From JANMZO01 sp963763135 (GTDB lineage Bacteria > Actinomycetota > Acidimicrobiia > Acidimicrobiales > JANYDT01), in contig CAVXNJ010000006.1 of the NCBI GenBank assembly GCA_963763135.1, forward strand, positions 13,311-77,310: 64,000 nt of DNA, given 5' to 3'. Numbering within the stretch: the first letter of the stretch is position 1; every line of letters begins with the position of its first letter. The notes under the pieces are model-generated. The model saw only the letters and a list, made by a program, of their open reading frames with translations. It did not search any database and had not been told where the DNA came from. Below, piece after piece: positions 8,111 to 14,674 of this stretch. Position numbers and translations under genes: made by a program.

Positions 8111-8665
8111 ATGGATCCAATCTCAGCTTTTGCCGCCGCCTGTGATGAGGCGACCGCCGTGCTCGCCAAGGTTGCGCCCGACCAGTGGAGCATTCAATCG
8201 CCGTGCGCCGAATGGGACGTACGCGGCGTCGCCAACCACATGACCGGAGGCGCGTTGATGGTCGCTGCCGGTGTTACCGGCTCCGAGTTCGAACACGTGG
8301 AGGACTACGTCGGAAGCGACCCGGCAGCGTCGTTCAAGGCGGCCGCTGAGGCTGCTGTTTCCGCGTTTCGAGCCGACCCGAGCGTCCTCGGTCGCCCGGT
8401 GAAGATGCCATTCGGTGAAATGCCCGGCGCCGCTATCGCCGGGCTATTTGCGAACGACGAACTGACCCACGCGTGGGACGTCGCCAAGGCGACGGGCCAA
8501 AGCACGGACCTCAACCCGATGCTCGCCGAAGGTTGCCTGGCCAGCGCGAAGGCGATGGTCACGGCGGATTTTCGGAAGCCCGGATTCTTCGACGCCGAGG
8601 TAGCCGCCCCGGAAGGAGCCAGCGCGGCCGACCGTCTGGCCGCCTTCCTGGGCCGTCAGGTGTAA
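8111..8665 (+). CDS. TIGR03086-family metal-binding protein (DinB/mycothiol-associated fold)
   Basis: A 184-residue protein of the DinB four-helix-bundle superfamily that includes mycothiol-dependent maleylpyruvate isomerase. Family marks: SPCAEWDVRGVANHMTGG (His that binds the divalent metal), an acidic helix, the second metal-site region DELTHAWDVAKATG, and the closing ADRLAAFLGRQ. ATG 8111 is chosen because AAGGAG lies 6-11 bases upstream; the frame is open to 8027 without a better site. Mycothiol-dependent transferase activity is likely from the family but the substrate is unknown. A strong hairpin follows the gene. Confidence 0.88.
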   Translation: MDPISAFAAACDEATAVLAKVAPDQWSIQSPCAEWDVRGVANHMTGGALMVAAGVTGSEFEHVEDYVGSDPAASFKAAAEAAVSAFRADPSVLGRPVKMPFGEMPGAAIAGLFANDELTHAWDVAKATGQSTDLNPMLAEGCLASAKAMVTADFRKPGFFDAEVAAPEGASAADRLAAFLGRQV

Positions 8666-8695
8666 GCGGCTCCACCGTCCTTATGCGGTGATCCC

Positions 8696-8726
8696 AGTGC
8701 GGCACGCCGTGGGGGCGTGCTGCACT
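8696..8726 (+). terminator. Hairpin downstream of the TIGR03086 gene
   Basis: A 13-bp stem (8696-8708 with 8714-8726, one G-T pair) and a 5-nt loop lie 30 bp after the stop codon. No T-run follows, so termination is plausible but not certain. Confidence 0.55.
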
Positions 8727-8736
8727 GTCTCGACAC

Positions 8737-8767
8737 CACCAGAAACCCGAACCCTCGAAGTGCCGGT
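8737..8767 (+). promoter_or_regulatory. Copy 1 of a 31-bp box upstream of the kinase/two-component operon
   Basis: The stretch begins CACCAGAAACCCGAACCC and ends TGCCGGT. It shares 26 of 31 positions, without gaps, with 13788-13818 upstream of the ABC operon. A TTGAGC hexamer follows at 8783-8788, and the first gene starts at 8836. The position just upstream of a -35-like hexamer suits an activator site; see the findings. Confidence 0.55.
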
Positions 8768-8835
8768 GGACCGGCTCGCAGCTTGAGCTTCCCGGTCGCA
8801 CCCTTAGTGGAAGCGACCGAGGAAAGAGGAATGCC

Positions 8836-9744
8836 GTGGGGGGTGAGGAGTCGAGACCGGAACGTCGAGCAATGACTGGGACGGCCGGTATCTCGGCGAC
8901 TGAAGCTGTTCGCAGGTACTCGGAAGCGACCGGTCAGTCGCATCGATTGTTGGGTCGTCTCGCCGGAGGTGAGACCGGTGCCGTCGAGATCGAAGAAGGC
9001 GACGGCACGAGGCTCGTGCTCAAGTGGGAGCCGAATCCGAGCGGAGCGGCCAAGCGCGTCACCGGGCTCGAGGTCAGCGAGCGGCTCCGCTGCGACGCGG
9101 GTTGGCCGGTTCCGATCCAACGCAGCGTTACCCACGACGGAGTGCTCTTCGTCGCCCAACAGTTCATGCCGGGAACGACCGTCACCGAGTTCACTCATGC
9201 CGTGGTCGACGATCTCCTCGCGCTTCACGAGCGTCGGCTCGACCTCGCCGTTCCCTCGACCGACCACCGATGGGCCGAGGAGATTCTCGTTGCGCTCTCC
9301 ACCGGTGGAGACGGGTACTGCTTGCACGAGCCGTTGCGCAGTCATGACCAGCGGACCCGCAGGATCGTAGAACGCATCGAGGTGATCGGCGCCTCGACTC
9401 CCCTTGAAGCATTCTCCGTAACGACACTCGTTCACGCTGACCTTCACGCCGGCAACCTCCTGCAAGTGGGCGGTCGATTGTCGGCGATCGTCGACCTCGA
9501 CTTCGCCGCCGTCGGTGACGCCGCTTTTGACCTCGTGTGTCTGGCGGTCTCGAGTCTCACGACAGCAACGGCGGGCGGAGTTCGTCGGCGACTTTTCGCC
9601 GCCGGTGTCGACTGCCTCGACGAGGCGCGCCGCACTGCCTATTGCGCAAACGTGCTCCTGCGTGGCCTCGACTGGGCAATACGCAAGAACAGGATCGACG
9701 ATGTCGAATTCTGGATTCGTCAGTCGGGCCGGTTGATCGGATGA
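8836..9744 (+). CDS. Phosphotransferase (aminoglycoside phosphotransferase/choline kinase fold)
   Basis: A protein-kinase-like small-molecule kinase. The catalytic loop is LVHADLHAGNLLQ (about residues 200-212, Brenner-type H-x-D-x-x-x-x-N), and the metal-binding DFG equivalent is IVDLDFAAVGDAAFDL. The N-lobe has the ATP-binding lysine in RLVLKWEP. GTG 8836 is preceded by AGAGGA at good spacing; ATG 8872 is possible but has no site. The acceptor is unknown: an antibiotic, a sugar or a choline-like molecule are all possible, and resistance cannot be claimed. Its stop lies 140 bp before the preferred start of the histidine kinase gene, and an in-frame ATG overlaps the stop (9741-9744), so the genes form one operon. 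Confidence 0.85.
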   Translation: MGGEESRPERRAMTGTAGISATEAVRRYSEATGQSHRLLGRLAGGETGAVEIEEGDGTRLVLKWEPNPSGAAKRVTGLEVSERLRCDAGWPVPIQRSVTHDGVLFVAQQFMPGTTVTEFTHAVVDDLLALHERRLDLAVPSTDHRWAEEILVALSTGGDGYCLHEPLRSHDQRTRRIVERIEVIGASTPLEAFSVTTLVHADLHAGNLLQVGGRLSAIVDLDFAAVGDAAFDLVCLAVSSLTTATAGGVRRRLFAAGVDCLDEARRTAYCANVLLRGLDWAIRKNRIDDVEFWIRQSGRLIG

Positions 9745-9884
9745 GCCGAGCGAGCCCGGGCGGATCGGTTCCACGGGGGATAAAGTCGCAGCACAAGGAG
9801 CCCGTCGCCGGGCCACGCGTGGTGGACGTCGACGACCGAATGTCCGCCGTCGAACGTACACACGGTCGGAGGAGATCGACACTC

Positions 9885-11642
9885 GTGACAGCTGCGTCGA
9901 CGCGACGGGGAATTGAGCGCCAGCCCGAGCTCACCCCCACCGCGACAGCGCTGATCCTTGGCTTGGCGAGCGCGGCAACGGTCGTCATCGTCTTCCTCGC
10001 ACACGCGAACGACGAGTTGTCCGAGCCGGTCGTTCGCGCCGGATTGACCATTTGGGTATTCGTGCCCTACATCGGCGCCGGGATACTTGCGTGGCGGCGA
10101 CGACCGGAGAGCCGGCTCGGCCCGTTGATGTTGGCAGCCGGCTTCGCGACGTTCCTGACGTCACTCGCATCGTCGAATGTGCCCGTGCTCTCCACCGTCG
10201 GGTTGGCCGTCGACTTCCTTCCGCCGGTGTTGTTTATGCACGTGTTTCTCGCCTTCCCTGCCGGTCGCCCCGCGGCCAAGCTCGAACGACGACTGGTGAT
10301 GGTGGCCTACGCAGCGTCGGTCGGGTTTTCGCTGGTGCGGATGCTGCTGGGCGCGTTCGGGCAGGCGAATCTGTTGTCGGTCGTCGACAAACCAGTGGCT
10401 CCCGCCGGTCTCGAGCGCGCCCAGCTCATCGCCATCAGCACGATCTCCGTTGCTGCCATCGCGAGTTGGGCGATCCGCGGACGCGGTCGTGTCCGGCCGC
10501 TCCGAAGGTCCCGTGCTGTGCTCGTCGATTCATTCGTCGTGGCGTTGGCGATGATCGCTGCGCTCTTCCTCACCGCGGCGTTCAACGGGCCTGGCTTCGA
10601 AGCCTTGCGACGAGCGACGCATCTGGTGATCGGCATCGCCCCTGTGGCCTTCCTCATCGAACTGGGACAGGCGAGATTGGCGCGTGCCAACGTGGGTGAA
10701 CTCCTGGTCGAGCTCGGCGAGGACCCGCAACCCGCCGATCTGCGTGACGCGCTCTCACGGGCGTTGCGCGATCCGACGCTGACGTTGGCGTATTGGTTGC
10801 CGCACTTCAACAGTTGGGCCGACACGGACGGTCATCCAGTCGAGCTGCCCGATGACGGTGTGCGGGCGACGACCCTCATCGACCGGCGAGGTTTGCCTCT
10901 CGCCGCGTTGGTGCACAGCCCGGCATTGCGCGAGGAACCGGAACTTGTTTCTGCGGTCGCCGCCGCAGCGGGTATTGCCTTGGAGAACGGACGATTGCAA
11001 GCGGAGCTTCGTGCCCAGGTCGACGAGTTGGCGGGCTCCCGGGCTCGTGTCATCGACGCCGAGCAGAAGGAGCGCCAACGTCTCGAACGCAACCTTCACG
11101 ATGGCGCGCAACAACGGCTCGTGTCGCTCTCCCTCGAACTTGGCCTCCTCGAAGAGCAGCTCGCGGAAGACTCGACGGCTCGCGCCCGGCTCGACGGAGC
11201 GCGTCGCATGATCGCACTTTCGTTGGCGGAACTGCGCGACGTCGCTCGAGGGATTCATCCTGCTGTGGTGAGTGCTCACGGTCTGGCCGTCGCCTTGGAG
11301 GAACTCGCCGCGAACGCGCCAGTCCCGGTCCGCCTCGACGTCGCCCTCGCTGGCCGGGTGGCCGAACCGCTCGAGGTTGCGGCGTACTACGTGGTCTGCG
11401 AGAGTTTGGCGAACGTCGCGAAACACGCATCGGCTACCTCGGCCGAGGTGACGGTTGATCACGTCGCGAGCTACCTGGTCGTCGAGATCAGCGATGACGG
11501 TGTCGGCGGGGCTGACAGCGAGCGGGGCAGCGGACTCCGAGGCCTCGCCGATCGCGTCGAAGCCTTGGGCGGTCGACTACAGGTGTGGAGTCCAGCCGGT
11601 GGCGGCACGAGAGTACGAGGAGAGTTTCCATGCGAGCGGTGA
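9885..11642 (+). CDS. Membrane sensor histidine kinase (HisKA_3/NarL type)
   Basis: The N-terminal half holds about eight hydrophobic segments (the first, ALILGLASAATVVIVFL, near residue 20) with no obvious large extracellular domain, so it may sense a membrane or lipid-borne signal. A GAF-like linker follows, then the dimerisation/phosphoacceptor helix RQRLERNLHDGAQQR (His at about 405) and the HATPase_c domain with ESLANVAKHA (N box), DDGVGG (G1) and GSGLRGLADR (G2). GTG 9885 is chosen because GGAGGAG lies 10 bases upstream; ATG 9741, overlapping the previous stop, would add 48 residues. The response regulator overlaps its 3' end by 13 bp. Confidence 0.92.
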   Translation: MTAASTRRGIERQPELTPTATALILGLASAATVVIVFLAHANDELSEPVVRAGLTIWVFVPYIGAGILAWRRRPESRLGPLMLAAGFATFLTSLASSNVPVLSTVGLAVDFLPPVLFMHVFLAFPAGRPAAKLERRLVMVAYAASVGFSLVRMLLGAFGQANLLSVVDKPVAPAGLERAQLIAISTISVAAIASWAIRGRGRVRPLRRSRAVLVDSFVVALAMIAALFLTAAFNGPGFEALRRATHLVIGIAPVAFLIELGQARLARANVGELLVELGEDPQPADLRDALSRALRDPTLTLAYWLPHFNSWADTDGHPVELPDDGVRATTLIDRRGLPLAALVHSPALREEPELVSAVAAAAGIALENGRLQAELRAQVDELAGSRARVIDAEQKERQRLERNLHDGAQQRLVSLSLELGLLEEQLAEDSTARARLDGARRMIALSLAELRDVARGIHPAVVSAHGLAVALEELAANAPVPVRLDVALAGRVAEPLEVAAYYVVCESLANVAKHASATSAEVTVDHVASYLVVEISDDGVGGADSERGSGLRGLADRVEALGGRLQVWSPAGGGTRVRGEFPCER

Positions 11643-12274
11643 TTGCCGAGGACAGCGTGCTGCTTCGAGAAGGACTGACGCGTCTGCTCGTCGAGCGAGG
11701 TGTCGAGGTGGTAGGAACTTGCGACAACGCCGATGACCTCATGGCAATCATCCGCGGTCAGGCTCCTGACGTCGCGATCGTCGACATCCGCCTTCCGCCG
11801 ACGCACAGCGATGAAGGTCTCCAGGCGGCGCTCAAGATCCGTGCCCGCCATCCGTCGGTCGGCGTGCTGGTGCTCTCGCAGTACGTGGAATTGGGCCTGG
11901 CCTTACAGCTTCTCTCCGGCTCGGCTGAGGGGATCGGCTATCTGCTGAAGGACCGGATAAGTGACGTCCGAGACTTCGTCGCCTCAGTCCAGCGAGTGGC
12001 CGAAGGTGGATCTGCGCTTGACCCGGTAATCGTCTCCCGGCTCTTGGCCCGTCGACGTCTCGACAATCCCATCAACGACCTCACACCGCGAGAGCGTGAG
12101 GTTCTTGAGTTGATGGCAACCGGCACCTCGAATCAAGGTATCGCCGACCTGATGGTGATCTCGCTGCGCGCGGTTGAGAAGTACGTCTCGTCGATCTTCA
12201 CCAAGCTCGGCCTGCCCTCGAGCGGCAGCGAGTCGCGTCGGGTGCTTGCCGTGCTGCTCTTCCTACGGAACTGA
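11630..12274 (+). CDS. LuxR/NarL-family response regulator
   Basis: Receiver domain (about residues 1-120) with acidic pocket ED at 7-8, phosphoacceptor Asp52 in VAIVDIRLPP and the conserved Lys in YLLKDR; C-terminal LuxR helix-turn-helix from about 145 (LTPREREVLELMATG, then AVEKYVSSIFTKLGL). ATG 11630 has AGGAGAG upstream and overlaps the kinase gene, so the two form a cognate pair. It is expected to be a phosphorylation-dependent DNA-binding activator. The 31-bp boxes at 8737 and 13788 are its best candidate sites. Confidence 0.95.
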   Translation: MRAVIAEDSVLLREGLTRLLVERGVEVVGTCDNADDLMAIIRGQAPDVAIVDIRLPPTHSDEGLQAALKIRARHPSVGVLVLSQYVELGLALQLLSGSAEGIGYLLKDRISDVRDFVASVQRVAEGGSALDPVIVSRLLARRRLDNPINDLTPREREVLELMATGTSNQGIADLMVISLRAVEKYVSSIFTKLGLPSSGSESRRVLAVLLFLRN

Positions 12275-12288
12275 CCAGGTCGGACGGG

Positions 12289-12336
12289 GCGCGCTGAGGA
12301 TGCAGCGAGCTGAGAACGGTGCGCGCTGAGGACTGT
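12289..12336. repeat. Three imperfect tandem 16-bp units
   Basis: Units start at 12289, 12305 and 12321. The first and third share the 12-mer GCGCGCTGAGGA exactly; the middle one (GCGAGCTGAGAA) differs at three of these positions. They fill the gap between the convergent response-regulator and hydrolase genes. Confidence 0.7.
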
Positions 12337-12391
12337 GCACGCGCCGGGAGGTCGAAGAGGGCGCTCGATGTCGATTTCGTTTCGCCGGGGT

Positions 12392-13633
12392 TCATGATCG
12401 TGCGACTCCGTTGCTCTCACGGAAGGCCTCGGACAGGAACGACGTGACGCGCCGCTCCCACTCGTCCGGATAGTGATCGAAGGCGTGTGTGTGCCCAGCC
12501 CCTGGTGCAACCCAAACACTGACTCGTTGCGGTGCACGGCGTTTGAAGACTCCGGCCGCAGCGATCTCCGTCGGTCGGGTACCGGCCGCGATCACGAAGA
12601 CTTTCGCCGATGTCGCGTTCTCGATCGAGTCGCCAAGTTTGGCGGGTGTACGAGCGGAGCTGATCACGTCGGCCAGGTGACTGGTCACCCAGTCGAGGTA
12701 TCGCGTGATCACGCCATCAACGCCACGCGCCGTGTCACCCTCGTCGCGGACCCCACGACCGGAAGCTCCTTCGGCGACGACGGCACGGATCCGTTGGTCG
12801 TCCCCGGCGGCGCCGATCGCCTCCTCGGCCCCCATCGACATGCCGATCACCCCGATCCGCCCTCGCGCGACATCAGGGCGTGCCGCGAGATAGTCGATAG
12901 CGGGGCGGATGTCGGCGTTGCCGTACCAACCCCAGAGCATCGCGTGGCCAGCGCTGGCGCCGCGGCCACGAACATCGAGGAGGAGCACGCCGAAGCCGTG
13001 CCGGGCGATCACCGCGGCGTGATCGAGTTCGTCGGAGCGCACACCCGTGGCACCGGCCAGCAGTACGACTGCGGCCCCGTTGGTCGAGGGGACGTACCAG
13101 GCTCCCAGTCGTACACGATCGGTGGTCCAGAGCTCGACGCTCTCGTAGGAAAGACCGACATCGGATGGCGTTCGGTGACCGGAACGCAATGGCGGCACGT
13201 TCGTCACGAACACCGTTAGCGTGATCGGGAACACCACGGCCCATGTCGCCATGACGGCCCCAGCCAGTGCCGCAGCCTTGCGCGGTCGGGCCAGGCCGCG
13301 CAGCAGCGACGTCATTCCGCTACAGACGAGCACCGCGCCGCACAACAACGTAACGGCCCCACACGCCGCACCGACTGACGGTCCGGCATGGATCACGTAC
13401 GGGACTCCGATTCCCAACCCGAACACCAGGCTGGCCAGTCCGCTTGCCACGGCAGTGAGCGAGCTTCCGCGTTCGCCACTTCGTGACTGCTGGCGCGTAA
13501 GGACCCAGCCCACCGCCATCACCACAATGGCTCGCACGGCGGGCCAGGGAGCTGCGCCACGAACGCCGATCAGCGCCGCAATCGAAAGCGCGCTTAGCAT
13601 CGTGAAGATGCTATGCGTACGTAGGTTCTTCAT
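12392..13633 (-). CDS. Membrane-anchored alpha/beta hydrolase
   Basis: The N-terminal about 150 residues are hydrophobic with four or five membrane segments; the rest is an alpha/beta-hydrolase domain of the dienelactone-hydrolase/S9-like type. The nucleophile elbow is GVIGMSMGAEEA, an oxyanion-side strand reads VVLLAGATG, the LLLDVRGRGAS turn follows, and the catalytic His is probably in GAGHTHAFDHYP. ATG 13633 is used because AAGGAGA lies 8-9 bases upstream; the open frame extends further but without a site. It is divergent from the ABC operon and convergent with the response regulator. Substrate unknown. Confidence 0.85.
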   Translation of the reverse strand: MKNLRTHSIFTMLSALSIAALIGVRGAAPWPAVRAIVVMAVGWVLTRQQSRSGERGSSLTAVASGLASLVFGLGIGVPYVIHAGPSVGAACGAVTLLCGAVLVCSGMTSLLRGLARPRKAAALAGAVMATWAVVFPITLTVFVTNVPPLRSGHRTPSDVGLSYESVELWTTDRVRLGAWYVPSTNGAAVVLLAGATGVRSDELDHAAVIARHGFGVLLLDVRGRGASAGHAMLWGWYGNADIRPAIDYLAARPDVARGRIGVIGMSMGAEEAIGAAGDDQRIRAVVAEGASGRGVRDEGDTARGVDGVITRYLDWVTSHLADVISSARTPAKLGDSIENATSAKVFVIAAGTRPTEIAAAGVFKRRAPQRVSVWVAPGAGHTHAFDHYPDEWERRVTSFLSEAFRESNGVARS

Positions 13634-13727
13634 CGCAGTGTCTCCTTCTCTGCCGGCCAACCTGGCAGACCCATTCACCATCGCAAGATGCGTCGAAGGG
13701 AGGTAGCCGGGTGAGTGGCGAACACGC

Positions 13728-13744
13728 GGTTCGGGTTTCTTGTG
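13728..13744 (-). promoter_or_regulatory. Half copy of the regulator-type box facing the membrane hydrolase gene
   Basis: Read on the minus strand it is CACAAGAAACCCGAACC, matching the first 17 bases of the 8737 box with one mismatch. The distal half is not conserved. It points towards the hydrolase gene, whose start is 95 bp away. Confidence 0.4.
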
Positions 13745-13787
13745 TTCTGCCCTCGCCGGTGTCGGTGCGGTTTACGGCTGCTCGCGA

Positions 13788-13818
13788 CACCAGAAAACCG
13801 AGCCCCCGATTTGCCGGT
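13788..13818 (+). promoter_or_regulatory. Copy 2 of the 31-bp box, upstream of the ABC transporter operon
   Basis: It matches the box at 8737-8767 at 26 of 31 positions with no gap (begins CACCAGAAAACCGAGCCCC, ends TGCCGGT). TTGACG follows at 13835-13840, 16 bp after the box; the corresponding hexamer after copy 1 is 15 bp away. The ATPase gene starts at 13904. Confidence 0.55.
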
Positions 13819-13903
13819 AGCCCGGCCTCTGGGTTTGACGAGGTCCTGTCACCGTCGTGGTTGCCCCGCACCGGGGCCAAGTTCAACGGCCTCAGGAGGC
13901 TCC

Positions 13904-14674
13904 ATGAAAACGTCCCTTATGTCCACCCGTCCGGCTCCACCGGCGATAACGGCGGCAGCCGCCGTGGCTAAAGATGCCAGGAAGATCTATGGCCACGGCG
14001 ATGCCGAAGTTCACGCGCTCGCCGGGGTTTCGGTCTCGTTCCCGACGGGTCAGTTCACCGCCATCATGGGCCCGTCAGGCTCGGGCAAGTCCACGTTGAT
14101 GCACTGCCTTGCGGGTCTCGACACGCTCACCTCAGGTTCGGTCAGTGTGGGTGACGTCGACCTGTCAGAGCTCGACGACAGCGGCTTGACCCAGATGCGC
14201 CGCGATCGCATCGGGTTCATCTTCCAGTCGTTCAACTTGGTTCCGACGCTTTCGGCGTTGGAGAACATCACACTGCCCGGCGCACTCGCAGGCCGCAAGC
14301 CCGACCGTGAGTGGCTTGATCATGTGGTCGACACGGTCGGACTGCGCACGCGTCTCGGGCATCGTCCGTCAGAGCTGTCGGGTGGTCAGCAGCAACGCGT
14401 TGCGGTCGCGCGGGCGCTCGCCGGGCAGCCTCAGATCATCTTCGCCGATGAGCCGACAGGGAACCTCGACTCGCGCACCGGTGGGGAAATCCTCTCGTTC
14501 ATGCGGACCGCAGTCCGCGAACTCGGCCAGACCATCGTGATGGTCACCCACGATCCGACTGCGGCGGCGTACTCCGACCGCGCGGTGTTCCTCGCCGACG
14601 GTCGCATCGTCGACGAGGTCAACGAACCGACGGCCGCGGATGTCCTCGACCGCATCAAGCGATTGGGTGGGTGA
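13904..14674 (+). CDS. ABC transporter ATP-binding protein (MacB/LolD type)
   Basis: ATPase partner of an FtsX-type permease. Walker A is GPSGSGKST (about residues 56-64), the Q-loop is FIFQSFNLVPTLSALEN, the signature LSGGQQQRVAVARAL, Walker B IIFADEPTGNLDS, and the H-loop His is in MVTHDP: all residues are intact. Length 256 aa is normal for the group. ATG 13904 follows AGGAGG by 4 bases; the frame is open to 13715 without a site. Its stop overlaps the permease start. Such pairs next to a two-component system often handle envelope stress or antimicrobial peptides; that role here is inference. Confidence 0.95.
   Translation: MKTSLMSTRPAPPAITAAAAVAKDARKIYGHGDAEVHALAGVSVSFPTGQFTAIMGPSGSGKSTLMHCLAGLDTLTSGSVSVGDVDLSELDDSGLTQMRRDRIGFIFQSFNLVPTLSALENITLPGALAGRKPDREWLDHVVDTVGLRTRLGHRPSELSGGQQQRVAVARALAGQPQIIFADEPTGNLDSRTGGEILSFMRTAVRELGQTIVMVTHDPTAAAYSDRAVFLADGRIVDEVNEPTAADVLDRIKRLGG

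Noticed and set aside
8836..9744. Aminoglycoside resistance gene
   Set aside because: The APH fold is shared by choline, homoserine and sugar kinases; nothing in the sequence identifies an antibiotic substrate.
12473..13219. Plus-strand open frame of 248 codons inside the membrane hydrolase gene
   Set aside because: Antisense to a gene with intact catalytic motifs and a good ribosome binding site; no motif of its own.
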